From Bolinopsis microptera (taxonomy: Eukaryota; Ctenophora; Tentaculata; Lobata; Bolinopsidae): a stretch of DNA of 64,000 nt. Below, piece by piece: positions 1-12,416 of this stretch (position 1 is its first letter; each line of letters begins with the position of its first letter). The notes below the pieces were generated by a model. The model saw only the letters and a list, made by a program, of their open reading frames with translations. It did not search any database and was not told the origin of the DNA. Position numbers and translations under genes: made by a program. The stretch lies in NCBI RefSeq assembly GCF_026151205.1, contig NC_087080.1:10339837-10403836 (forward strand). The letters are read 5' to 3'.

Positions 1-3000
1 TGGAGAAGGAATTTCCGCGAGGTAAGACCGCGTTTAAAATCTAACAAGTCGCAAGTTTAACGCTGTTGTGTTAGCAGTGTTCCATCCGCATTTAATAGTA
101 TAAATTTATCTTCTCCTGTTTAATTTAAAATGTATTATTTTCGGAAACCATTTTGCACCTGGTTATGGTTATGGAAATACCATCCAGGTAGAATAACCCA
201 TAAAGTATGTGTTATGGACTAAGTTATTGTAGAATTTCGATCAAATCTGAAATAAATAATTTCGGCAAATATTCTGTAAATTCTGAAGTTCTGATATAAA
301 GAGCCAGACATAAATACATAGGGAGACACTGATCTTAAATACAATTATGGAGCACCAGCTACAGTTTCTGAGTTCAGGTAAATGCGGCGAGCCATTTTAC
401 CCCGTTTTACCAAATATGATCATAAACCAGAATCTTAAAATAGAGCACATTCTCTCCACGCTTTCTTTTAAAGTTTTAATACTTTCAACGCTACTAGATA
501 TGTAACAAATAATTTGAGATCATTATGAATACGATGTCGTTACATTTAAACGTAGAACAATTATTCCTTATCCTGATAAGAGCCTTTTTCTTGTCGCAAT
601 AAACGGGAAAACTACAAATTTTGCCCGGAAACATTACGCTTCCTCTTTATCAACTCAGCCAGCAGTGAAAGGGAATGAAACAACGGAGAAACACCAAGTG
701 TTAATAATGAGGACTACATTTGGCACTGAAGTTACACACCAACAACTCAACTCAAAACATTCTTACGAATTATCACAAATAAACCAGATGCAGAACTTTA
801 ATTGCCGGGCAGGTCAAACCTGAGAAAAAAGGTGAGAGTACGAAATGAATGGAGAGAGGGACACGGGACTGCAACATATTTTCCCACTAGTCCGGCTCCG
901 ACCCCGGACGATAAGGGATCTGTCATTGGCTAACAGGAAGTCACGTGACCAGAACACCAGTGCTAATTAAACCGGGAACCCCTTGAAGAGATGTGAATTA
1001 TAACCCGAAATACCATCATGATCTCCACTCGCACAGTACAGAGTAGCCTGGGATCGGGAGACAACCTGGAGCACACACGGCGGCTAGCCTGTCAACAGGG
1101 AACCCAACATCACGTGATGTGGAACACGTGATCCCGCTCCAGGAAATCCATTGATCAGCCGGGGACTGGGGGGAAAAACTCCGATTCTTGGTGTTGCACC
1201 GTGTCAGCTGTGTTACATCACACATTACCACCGTGGGGATCCAGCTCTCTCTCTCCCTCTTTCTCTCCAACTTCCCAGAATTGTTAGCAGAAGAGATAAA
1301 GCTACCTTATCTCCCTCTATTTTCTCACAGGTATTACCACTTATTGAAATCTCATTAGGGGCATTTGTGAGAGCGGAATCAGGGATGAAGTGGAGTCTGC
1401 ATGGCCTCCCCACCTGTCTGCACCCTATCAAGTACTTTGTAACCAACAGGATCAATCATGTCATTTGCTCGGTCAGGCTGTTTTTGCAAAGCTTATTAAC
1501 ACAAAAACGGCCTGGTTGCAGGATCTTTTGCAGAATAAGTAAGTTGAGAATACAGAAGGAACTAAAAGGCAGAATCTTACATTTGATGGAAATTGCAGTA
1601 AGCAGAAAAACATTCTCGCTTTACTTTTTCTGCCTAAATATTTAAATTTAGTAGCTGTCCTGGTAAGGTTGCACACGTGTGGTGCACGTGTGGTGTGGTG
1701 CACATGTAGTGTGCTATATTTGGAGCGTATGGCAGGGCTCCAAGCCCTGAGCTGGGGTTGGGAGGGCGGGTGTAGTGGCACTACTACACCAGCACTGTAG
1801 TGCGGACACTGCTAGGAAAATGGTCTTCCTGGCGAGGAATCCTCCAAACTGTAGCCGACGCTGCTTGGTGTGTTCCCTCACCCCTCACGTGTGTGTGTGT
1901 GTGTTGGCCAACTTGAAGCTTTACTTAGTTACAACCAATAATAGTGTTTTATAGTCATTGGGATATTTCGACTAGTCTGCTGGATCTTAATCATTGTCCC
2001 CCCCCCCCCCCTCTACAAAACCACATACAAAACCTTGAAATCATTAAAACTACACAAAACCTTGAAATCATCAAACTTAATCAAGTATTAAGTTATAATC
2101 GTGTCTAGGACCAGACCTCGTATCTCTTTGTTACGAGAACGAATTTGTCACATGCCTGCTTGGTGTGTTCCACTGGCCCCTCCCGCAAAATGGGAAGGAA
2201 GTTAGCCTAAATTGTTCCGTTTTGACAAAATCAAAGTACAAAGTAGAATGAAGATGAGAGCTCAGACTTCTGCTAGCAGTTAAAGGGTTAGGTGCTCAAA
2301 GTTAGGTATCACTGTGAAATGTTGACGTAACCATATCGCTTTTCGGAAAAAGGGACAATATCATGAAAAATATATTTATATAATTTGAAATATTATCGCA
2401 ATTTATCGAGAGCCTTGGATATGATATTATACTTATGAATATTCTATCACACGTGTACAAAAAATAAATCCCAGTCATCCAACGACCAGTTTATTGAACC
2501 TTTGCCAGCATATTAACTCTGAATGTGAGCCTGTCCAATGTCCTCACAGGGTCACACTCGCGCCCTGCCGTGACTCTGTGGCAATCTTCTGTAGCAATAC
2601 AAGTCCCGTAATGGGTATTTAATGAGCCTGTAATTAGCAGATAATGATCCCTCCACTTATTGCATGCCTGGGTAATCAATACTTGTGAGTCTCAGCCAAT
2701 ATATGAACATAATAGCCGAGTAAGATTTAAGTACACTCTGAGTCGGACCACGTGGTATGTCAGGTGACCACGTGGTCGGTCACGCGACCACGTATCTTGA
2801 TTTGAATATGACAATTTATCAGGTATTATTGCTTGTCAGAAAGATCCGGAGAGAGCTCCTCTCTCTCTCTCAGTTTATGAAACACACAAACAGTTGTTGA
2901 ACTAACACTGAAGTTCAATGTGACAACAAAAAGAGAGACCTGTACAGTGTACTCTACACAGTACACACGTGTACTTGTCACGTGTACACAGTACACACGT

Positions 3001-6000
3001 GTACTTGTCACGTGTACTTGTCACGTGGTATGTCAGCTGATTGCTGGTATCAGAGATATCAGATAAAATGTGTGGGATACCACGTACCGTGTAGGCACAC
3101 CTATATTAGCGGATGTTCTTTTATTTGTACAATAACTGGCAGTTCAGGGACCAGGGTTGAGAAAGACAAGATACGCTATTATTATATAAACCGTGAGGAA
3201 GATATGAAGAAAGTATTTGTAGGTAGAATGTTATCTGAAAGAGCAAGACTATAACTCATTAAACTGTAAATATGCGTGATCTGTAGAGCAGGGTGTAAAT
3301 GCTGCCAGGGCGGGAACAGGTACAGACTACATCACATATGATACTGTAAACCAACACTGGTCACAATCTTGGACACTTGTACTTAACACACACCCTGAAA
3401 TGAAATTTAGTGGTGGGGAAGTGTGCGGTCTTATGCCAAGGTCAGGATCAAATTACTTGTGTCGCAGAGGGGGCGCGGGCCGGGTTGAAAATTGGAACGG
3501 ACCTAGAATGTGGTATTGGAATGGAGCAGTGGATGGAAATCCAGAGCTTTTACAAAATGCTATGCGTCCTGATATATCATGTATTATTATGTCACATTAT
3601 ATGTGTCACTGGTTACGAGTGACATTATGCCATATGCTATTAAATAATGACGTCAAGATATCAGATATATGGAAACCGATGGAAAGGAGTATAATAGCTT
3701 GCTGTGCAGAATCATCTCCATTAAGGGGGCGCAAATATTTCAGATATTCCAACGAAATCAATAAAATGTTAGGAATGAGAATTTGGAAATACCATGAAAC
3801 CTACAGTATGGTTAGGAAGGCTACTCTAACGTAAGTCAGTTAATAGCTTGACTTCGGCATGTAATCAAATCCAGTATAAAGAAAATCAAGTACTGGTTAT
3901 GAGCATAAAGCATAATGTGCCCATTGCTATGATAATTCATGGCATGACTTAATTTCAAATTGAGCAATTATATTGATTTGAACACTATTCACGTCAACCA
4001 AGCGGCTAATCGTAGTAATCGACGATCAGCACCATCGCTGGATTTCATGATTAGAACTTTTTAAATTCAACGAAAATCAGATTAAACGGAATACAAATAA
4101 ACAGCTGTTGCCCAAATATGTGAGTTATGTATGCACACAGCCACAGAATTATTTAAAATATTTCACAGCTATTTCCACAACAACTACCACAAAAGAGAGG
4201 AACACGTCACACTGCCCGACATTCGGGTCATCAGAGGTGCGATATACAGCAATCTAGAGCAAACACACAACTTAGCAAAGGACACGCGTATTGGATGTAT
4301 CATTTAAACACTTTACTAATATTCAAAACACGATGGGACAGGAATAACCGGGAGGAGCCCCGGGGGTGCCTTACAGATCTAATTAATTACATTACACCGC
4401 CGCCAGGTTATACACATAACCCTCAGGGGTCGTGGAAAGGTCACGTGGTGTAGTTCCCGTCCGGTGATTGGCTGCGAGGAAGTCAGGTGGGAGGGTTGGG
4501 GCCGGCTATTGGTGGGTTTGTGCGAGGTGTTCAAGAGCAGGGACTGTGTGTGACACGCACATTGCACTCGGTTTACGTTTCTGGAAAAAACGGTTGTTTT
4601 ACGGTCCAGGGGTTTATATGTCCCAGAACAGTGGAGCAAACATGAAGTTGGAGCTGGAGTTGAGACGGTGTATTAACTAATCGATCAGAAAATGAAAATT
4701 AATTAATTACACATTAAATTAATTATCAGATCACATATTAAATACCATTACACTGACTGATATCTGATACTTGACAGTGTGTATTACGAGATGTGACGTT
4801 TGTAAAGTACTCGGAATATCCAGATAATGATTTAGAGTCACTGAATACATGAGATAATGTCAGAGTAGAACTGTTGGTCCCCGTTATAATAGTTGGCCAA
4901 CACAAACCACAATGAAGGTGTTATATTGTCCTTTAAGTCTCCTTGCTAACCACTGTTATACAGTGCACTCCAACCTGTAGACAGCTAAAACGGCAACATT
5001 TTTAATAAGAACATCTTTTAGAACATTCTTTTGTCAAATGAAAAAGTCAAAGAGAGGCCGTTTCATAGGTACTCGGCAACAAATGTTTTGCCGAACAAAC
5101 AAAACGTTTTTTCACACACACAAAAAAAACATAATATTATTTCCTGAATATTTTAATGCACAAGTGGCAGCAGCGCACACATTTAATTGTTGAGTAAGAC
5201 GTTTACTTTCGAGATCAATTTATATAATTTTATGCTGTACATAACACGAATATAGCTTTCTGTCCAAACACGTGTGAGCCTTGGATAATAATACAGCTAC
5301 TTACAGATTCTACTCCGATTAAATTGGATCAAAAAGTCTGATTTTGTAGTGAAAATTGAAAGATAAGAGCCAGATAGAGACGCAATTGGGCCTAACTGAC
5401 AAACCAAAAGGGTGTAACCACAAAACGTAAAGATTACAAATCAGCAGAACTATCAGAGATATCTCTGAACCATTAGCAGAGAGATATAATATCCCTCATA
5501 ATTAATGCGCCGACTAATACAACTGTTGAAAGGGCAGTAACTGTCCCCTGACAAGAGAGACAACCTACTGAGAGATCAGCTCCTGCTCAGATGGTCGAGA
5601 ATTCCCACAGTCCCCCAGTTTGTCAGCCCTCAAAGAGCTGTGGTTGCACCAAACATCATCAACTTCAGAGTACAGACTAAATATTGGATCACCCCCGTCA
5701 TAAAGTTTTAACCCCTGTTTTAACCCCAGTACTACCACTACTATCTGGGGGCCGGTTCCGGGACAATTGTGTAACTAGCTTCAACTGTAGGGCTTACGTC
5801 AAGGCTTAGCCTTGATGGGAGAGCTGTGTTAGAAGCGCGGTGCAAACCTCAACAAAAATGTTATTCTTGACTTATTTATATCTGTTAAAACCGGATTTAT
5901 AGGTCAGTTGATAGGGAATTGACTCATTTGACCTTCGAATAATTAGAAGTGTGAATATGGTTGGTACTTCTGGTGCCACCTGTCTCGTACTTCTGGTTTG

Positions 6001-6839
6001 TTTTAGTATTACACGTTATATAACGCAAACATGGGCAGCAAGACGTGACAGTTTATAATATGAGATACCATGACATCAGTATATCTTAGATTGGAGGGGT
6101 TAGAAGTAAGAATCAAGCAGCTTCACTAAGTCAACAGAGTACACTCGGTGTAAAGTAGAGGAGAGAGTTGAGAGAGTCTCTCCTCGACTGAACCCACAAT
6201 ACAGGAATCATCAATGCGAAGGTCGAACCTGCAGATCTCTCTACTGCTACAGTAATAGTATAGAGATATAGCGCCTAGTGCAGGATGACAGCTAACGGAA
6301 GGAGTACTTGTCACATGACTGTCAACTGAGCTGTGGACTGCCTTGCTTGTCACGGACACCCAATACAAATAGTACCTTTATCCCTCTCTTTATACGACGA
6401 TTATCAAAGGCTGATTTGACATGTGTACTAACGTAGCCAATAGGTCCTATCAAAATGTTCGGATTTAAGAAGTTTATGAGATTCCTAGTACTTACTCAAT
6501 AACATATAAGGTGCTTTATCGTGATGGAAATAACAGGTCGTTACTAAAATCTTTACATTGTACAATAGCTTTTTGATTTAATAGCGGGTAATCTCAGAGT
6601 CATTTCATCGATAAAAGATTGAAGGTTTGTCAAATAAACTGCAATTTGATAATCCTACCGTTGCTAATTACCCTAGATTTTTGCGTCAAAGAAAATTTCA
6701 GCAGACGATGGTTAAATGACCTCAAATCAATTACCGCTAAATTAAAATTGTGTACAAGAGCTCCTTTTTGGTACCGCAAACTAGGTCAAGTCCTACTGCA
6801 TGTCCGCTATGAACTAGGCTCAGTTGCGATCATCCTTAA
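1..6839. other. Gene-free AT-rich stretch
   Basis: I find no convincing exon or RNA gene here on either strand. Open frames of up to about 165 codons exist but have no domain, no biased codon use and no consistent splice context. The stretch holds a C homopolymer (about 1998-2012), a short GT run (about 1889-1903), and CACGTG-rich tandem repeats around 2740-3030. Confidence 0.5.
2740..3030. repeat. CACGTG-rich short tandem repeats
   Basis: Repeated segments built on CACGTG and GTGTACTTGTCACGTG occur at about 2748-2795 and 2945-3030. CACGTG is the E-box core bound by many bHLH factors, but the local tandem structure also fits simple repeat expansion. No adjacent promoter is recognised, so a regulatory role is not supported. 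Confidence 0.45.
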
Positions 6840-7567
6840 GGGGGCAGGGGGGGGGGTCCTCATGGAAATTTTCTCAAAATCGATTTTTTAGTTGTTTCTA
6901 ATAGAGGGGAGTGATGTCTATCAGATGCTTTTAATCCCATAGAAAAATATTGTTCCTAGCCGAAATTATTGCCGGTCAAAGGTCAGCGCTTGTGTGTAAT
7001 TGTATTGCGCAAGGGATTTTTGATCGCGTGTCCTGAAAATCGACTCTAAAAATCTATCTTCTCCTACATTTTTTGAGCAATCACTCTGAAACTTTCAGGA
7101 TATGTTCTAGGGACCATTTAGAAGAGATAAGCCGGATGGAATTTTGAGATAGGCCTTTAAAAATTTTTTATTTGATTTTGAAAATCTTGGACCTCGAAAA
7201 ATCATCACAAAACGAGGTCCAAGATTTTCAAAATCGAATAAAAAATTTTTAAAGGCCCATCTTAAAATTCCATCCGGCTTATCTCTTCTAAATGGTCCCT
7301 AGAACATATCCTAAAAGTTTCAGAGTGATTGCTCAAAAAATGTAGGAGAAGATAGATTTTTAGAGTCGATTTTCAGGACGCGCGATCAAAAATCCCTTGC
7401 GCAATACAATTACACACAAGCGCTGACCTTTGACCGGCAATAATTTCGGCTAGGAACAATATTTTTCTATGGGATTAAAAGCATCTGATAGACATCACTC
7501 CCCTCTATTAGAAACAACTAAAAAATCAATTTTGAGAAAATTTCCATGAGGACCCCCCCCTGCCCCC
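6840..7567. mobile_element. 728-bp foldback (long inverted repeat) element with TTAA flanks
   Basis: Two arms, 6840-7196 and 7213-7567, are near-perfect reverse complements with only scattered mismatches, around a 16-nt loop. The ends read GGGGGCAGGGGG and its complement, each directly bounded by TTAA (6836-6839 and 7568-7571). TTAA duplication is the hallmark of piggyBac-type transposition, so this is probably a non-autonomous foldback MITE. No coding capacity is seen. If transcribed it would form a long hairpin RNA. The high arm identity suggests recent insertion or gene conversion. Confidence 0.85.
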
Positions 7568-7638
7568 TTAAAGAAGGGTAATTTTTTTCACACCATTAAT
7601 TATCACTTGCAATGCTACTATCTGCAAGGCTTACGTAC

Positions 7639-9064
7639 TCAAGAATACCCCGACCAATCTGGATAAGCACATGTTGCACGTGTGACAAATTCCAGCCAAC
7701 CACAAACGTTGTCAGGATTCTTCTCACAGTCCTTCTTCAACTTGTACACATATTGTAGTTCATCAGAAGGGACTGAGTAATGAATAAAACAATTAATGGT
7801 TGTAATGATTATAAATTGACAGAAGTGTCCCGTAGACCAACGTTACTTCCTAATATGTCTTCTTCAGGTGGGTCACGTGAGCAGAACAGGGAACTCTGAT
7901 TGGGTGGCAGAATCATGTGGTTGACAGGCGGTGGAGTAATTGGCAGGTTGAGGGAATGGAGGAAAACGTGGTTTAGGTTTCATTGTGTGTACAATGTAAT
8001 CAGGAAAACGCTAGACAGTCCCGTAAATTGTAAACGTTAAGAAAGGAGAGAGAAGAGAGTTGACTTCAGGAGATTAATTAATAGTAAGTACAGTTTGTAT
8101 TTATCAGGGGGCTTCAATTTCAAGTTGAAATGTACACCCTATACTTTATTTGGAGAGCTTACAAACGTGTTTTTAATGCAATAAAGATATCAGATAAATT
8201 ATCACGAAACTAGACATTAGTCATTAAATTTAAGTCTCCTGTTGACGCTATGATAACATCGCCCATGGTACAGTATTTTGTAAGGGCTCGGGGGTAATCA
8301 TCGTAAGGTAATGAGATTTACAGCTTTGGAAACAATTCAGTTTTGAGGCTTATCACTGCAAATTTATCAGTTTAAGAAACCTTTACAGATTGTCTGAAGT
8401 GAGTGAGCAGTGAGTGTGCAAATTCATCAACAAATCTGTTACAATGATGCCATTAACTTTAAATGTACTTACAGCGAGGGCATTCACATCTGAAACCGCT
8501 GCTACTGTCTTTGTCGTTAACGCAGTTGCCTTCATTTTGACAAGGATTCGGGTCACACATGTTGACAGTAAATCCGCACAGCTGACCATCATAACCAGAT
8601 TCACATTTGCAGTGAAACGAGCCCACAGTGTTTATACAGGTTCCTCCATTCTGACAAATGTCTGGGTTTTGAGTGCATTCATTTATGTCATTTTCACAGT
8701 TGTTGCTTGTATAGCCCTTATCACAGAGGCACTCAAAGTCATCCATCAGAGAGATGCATTTACCGTGATCTCTACATGGATTTTCTCTGCAATGATTAGC
8801 ATATTCACAGAATGGGCCAGCATAATCACCAGAACAAATGCAGTGATCGTCTATACAGGTTCCACGGTTACAACCGGCCCTTGAACAATCAACCTTGTGG
8901 TACTGACACCTCTCACCGGTAAATTCGTCTCGGCACACGCAAACTATCTGATCTGCCTGTTGAGGGTAACAGTCTCCACGTCCGTAGCACGTGTTTTCGG
9001 CACAAGTTTCGGAGGTCACAACTTGTAGTATCCCAGCAAATATAATGATGCTTTTAATGAGCAT
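7639..9064 (-). CDS. Secreted EGF-repeat protein, two exons
   Basis: Predicted 241-residue secreted protein. Exon 1 is 9064-8473 and starts with ATG and a hydrophobic signal peptide (MLIKSIIIFAGILQVVTS). It carries five EGF-like modules with the six-cysteine pattern; the fourth is a calcium-binding type beginning DINEC with CINTVGSFHC. The exon ends at a strong donor (CGCT then gtaagtac). Exon 2, 7772-7639, follows an acceptor (cattactcag) in matching phase and encodes a 43-residue tail with four cysteines ending at TGA; the spliced joint reads ECPRF/PSDELQYVYK. All five EGF modules in one exon is unusual for an intron-rich genome. Exon 2 rests on phase agreement and cysteine content, so it is less certain than exon 1. 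Specific function unknown; extracellular matrix, adhesion or ligand roles are possible. Confidence 0.8.
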
Positions 9065-9309
9065 GCTATCACATTACTTCCTGAATGAAAATTTAACTTT
9101 GTAAATCTTTGTTTTCAGTTTAAATATATAAATTTGAACAGTTTTTGAATGAAAAAAAAGGATAGTATAATATGACAATGAGCAAAGAAACATGTTCTCT
9201 AAATATATTAAATTATGTAAGTTATAAGACGGGGGTTTCCAAATATATAATGCAAACAATTTGTACCTGGAAAATATGGTCCAATCAATTTAAAAACATA
9301 GTGCACATG

Positions 9310-9850
9310 CACTCATAACATAATATTATATTATTATTATTATTATTTATTAATCAACTATATACAGCAAACACAAGATAATATAAATTAAATCATAAAA
9401 TCGAGTGGCCGAGTAGTCTCGACTCACCCATAACTTCTCCAAAGGCGTCTATCATGAGCTTTGTACACTAAATCGTTGAAATTACTTAAACTAAATCTTT
9501 TATTTACAATCACAATAATTTGTTTAGTCATAATGTCTTTTAATAATAAATCAAATAAATTTGAACGAGGTCTGCCCCTCCTTCCTTTGTAGTCAAAACA
9601 TCCTAAACATGCAAATCTGAAAGATAAGAAGGCGGGAGTGTCATCACCGCTTCTGAGAACGTGCCCAAGCATCTTCCATCTTGCTTTCTTGATCCTTTCA
9701 GTAAGGGGTCTGACATTACATCTCTTATATAAATTCTCGTTGCTGATAACCGTAGGCCAATAGGTGTTGATTATCTGTCTCAGATGCTTCCTTTGAAGAT
9801 AAAAATACAGTTCCATCAAACAAAACCATTTTTTAATTTGAAAATTCAAT
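9310..9850 (-). mobile_element. 5'-truncated LINE 3' end
   Basis: The minus-strand frame 9849-9424 encodes the C-terminal region typical of non-LTR retrotransposon polyproteins: RRxxLxxI-like QRKHLRQIINTYWP, then LYKRCNVRPLTERIKKARW, MLGHVLRSGDD and GRRGRPRSN. No RT domain lies upstream, consistent with 5' truncation. A 3' UTR and an (AAT)n-like tail follow down to about 9310. The Met-like start of the frame is not a real start codon context. Confidence 0.75.
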
Positions 9851-10149
9851 TAATTATTATATACTAGCACATTATATTCTAGCAGGAACCCGTTTTACCC
9901 TAAAATGATGTCAAGATATAGCAATATCTATTTATTCATTAAGTGATTTTGACACCACTTGGGGGTCAAAATTTTAGGACCTTAAGTTCTTACTCCTTGG
10001 GTCACAATATTTAATTTTTCAACTACCTGCCGAAGCGGTGGGTTGGGAGCCCCCCCTGGGATCATTTCGTCCGTAAAATTTTACACAATATAAAAGCTAC
10101 AATAAATTATCTATAAAATTTACATAAACAAACTTAAGTCTAAGAGACC

Positions 10150-10830
10150 TCGAAGATTGTCTTCTGAGGTATGAGATATGTCAGGATTTTTGTCTTCCTC
10201 TGTTCCCCTGAGTGCTAGAAGTGTGCTTCGTAGCAGATCAAACCTGAATCGTGTTCTGATGTGGTTTTTGACCTGGCAGGGCTCTTAGCTTCTTTATTGT
10301 GGTCAGCTATCATCAAGAAAACAACACAGTGCAGAGTGGTACTGGTCCCATACCTCCAGATGTTGTAAAGACTAGTGGGACAAAGGACCCTTTCTCTGAC
10401 TGAAGCTTCATCCTAGCCTGGGTGTTGGTCTTCCTGGAGAATGAAGTTGGTTGGACAGGCAGGAGTGCAGGTTCTATCCTTACACTTGGCTTGTTGAAGG
10501 AAGAGTGTCTCTTATGGCATTATGGCACATGGAAACATATCCACCTAATTTACAATCAAGGGCATGGTAGACACTGTTCACATTTCCGCAGGCACATTTA
10601 GAGGGCACTCCTTGGATCTTTCAACCATAGAGTAGGCGTATGCTGTCTTGGAACTCTTGCTTGTTTAGAACAGAGTTGAGGTCCGTTAGAGGTAATGCAA
10701 GTTGATGCTCCCTTCTCTCTTGCTTGGCTTAAGTGGTTCTTAAGAAGATGATCTGACCCATTATAAAGCATCTTGAACCTTTGCCAAGAAGCTAGGCTAA
10801 CACTGACATACAAAAGCGGAAAGCCAAACC
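10150..10830 (-). pseudogene. Degenerate retroelement polyprotein (RT-associated C-terminal region)
   Basis: On the minus strand, pieces in shifting frames match a region common in cnidarian and sponge RT polyproteins: EKGAS-like KGASTCITSN, KQ-EFQDSIRLLYG, then PSKCACGNVNSVYHALDCK, LGGYVSMCHNAIRD. A TGA replaces the expected Trp after LYG and frameshifts follow, so this copy is dead. Family assignment beyond this RT-linked type is not possible by eye. Confidence 0.65.
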
Positions 10831-11752
10831 CGGTTTGATTGTTTTGTCTCGTTCTGTGACCTGTGTTCTTAAAATATCGGTGTACACTTTAATTTTTCTT
10901 TTAACTTTGTAGTTTGTTACTTGTTAGTTAATACTTAATTATTCGTTAGTGTATGCATTATTTATTATCGGTTATTAAATTTCATAAGACATTGTGTAAA
11001 ATGATTTCACACATGTGTAGGTCATTATGCAGTGGCGTTGCGCGCAAATAACTTAAAGTTAATAAAGTTAATTTTTTGACAGCTAGTAAAATGCGCGCGC
11101 ACCTACGTACGTCACGTCATGTTTCGACCAGTTAAATCAGTGGTATGTACTATGTAGTAAGAACTTAACGTGAAAAGCTTTAGAGCAGAGATGTATTACT
11201 TTCTGAACAGCTTATTCTACACAATAACATCATCATAGTGCTTACCAAAACAGAAATCTGAAATATGAAGTCATTCAGCCGATCACCAGGAGTTAACCCG
11301 GTGAACTTCGCTGTACTATAAACTATTTAATTAGAATTAGGTCCGGCAAAAAATGTAGAACGTAAAACATTTAACTTCACAAGCTCAAAATAAGGCAATT
11401 AACTTTAATGCAAGAACTGGAGAAAAGTAATTTTATGCATTTCTATGCCCTTCTGAGGGGTAAAATAAATAAATAAATAAAGTCAATTTTTACAGCACAG
11501 CAATATATATCTAAATATCAGATCCTCTGTAATCATAATGTATAAAAAAAGGAGCTTTTCTCAAGGGGTTTTCAGGGTTAAAAATTGCCCGGCTTCGCTA
11601 TCGGAGAGGGCCAGGCCCCCCAAACCCCCTCAGTCCTTCGACCGGACACCTAAGTAAACCAAAAGTCTGGTCCCACGAGCCGCCTATGACCTTGGGGATA
11701 GAAACTATTCATCTGTTTCCTCAGTTCTTTTTTTTTCAAAAAAGGTGATATC
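10831..11752. other. AT-rich insert separating two halves of a retroelement relic
   Basis: About 0.9 kb with no recognised coding potential lies between the two retroelement fragments. In intact relatives the two protein regions are close together, so this is probably a later insertion or badly decayed internal sequence. Confidence 0.4.
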
Positions 11753-11940
11753 CTAGTTTTGTTGGTTGATTAAACTCACAAGATCTTTAGTGAGTGCCAC
11801 TAAGTATGCATATTCACGAGATGCTATCCTGACGGGATTGGTGATAGCTAGGCCTCCACATCGAACAGGGAGTTCAAAGATACCTCCCTCGTGCTGATTG
11901 ACTGGGCGACCGAGGAGGGCTGGAATGAGCACATGCATGA
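11753..11940 (-). pseudogene. Retroelement RT-region fragment
   Basis: Translates to LIPALLGRPVNQHEGG, then FELPVRCGGLAITNP and REYAYLVALTKDLVSLI. The pattern LPxRxGGLxIxNP followed by EY and IT.LV.LI is characteristic of the region after the RT palm in a widespread invertebrate retroelement polyprotein. It is on the same strand as, and in the expected order before, the fragment at 10150-10830. It is a short relic with no start. Confidence 0.6.
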
Positions 11941-12113
11941 TCTAACTCTATACTTCACAATGAAATAGCTTTTCACTGTATGTAGTTTCTAAGTGCAGTA
12001 GCTACTCATATAATTTTGATAAATAGTTGTAAATGTAGCCTTCGTCCTTCGTCCCTCCAGTTCTTCGTCATCAGACAAATTTACTCAACAACATCAACTC
12101 TCGAGAAAATACC

Positions 12114-12416
12114 ATGGCAAGTCTCAGAAAAGAAGCTGAGTGCTCAGACGTTTGGATGAAACCTCCATTTCCTCCAGAATTTTCTTCGATGACTCATCCA
12201 TTTGCCGCCTTAGATGTCATTGTCAATCTTCGTGCACTGTATTCGAGAAGGAGAAAAGATAAGGTACTGGAAATTCTAAAAAGATCACTTGAACCGAGCG
12301 TGCTTAATCGCTCAACACTCTATCTTCGACATTTTTCAACAAGCAACAAGGGCCCCCGACAGTTGAAACCAACTCGAATCGATGTATTTTCGGATGCTGA
12401 TTTCGAATCAACGTGA
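12114..12416 (+). CDS. Orphan 100-codon ORF
   Basis: An ATG-initiated frame of 100 codons with ordinary amino-acid composition. I do not recognise any domain. It follows retroelement relics and no splice partner is evident, so it may be a remnant of a mobile element or chance. Low confidence. Confidence 0.2.
   Translation: MASLRKEAECSDVWMKPPFPPEFSSMTHPFAALDVIVNLRALYSRRRKDKVLEILKRSLEPSVLNRSTLYLRHFSTSNKGPRQLKPTRIDVFSDADFEST

Noticed and set aside
1151..1645. 164-codon plus-strand frame near 1.2-1.6 kb
   Set aside because: No domain, overlapping open frames on the other strand and no consistent composition; probably chance.
3400..3834. 144-codon plus-strand frame
   Set aside because: No recognisable domain or splice context, and an overlapping frame is also open; not supported as a gene.
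8414..8884. 156-codon plus-strand frame
   Set aside because: Antisense shadow of the EGF exon, whose minus-strand frame has a signal peptide and ordered cysteines.
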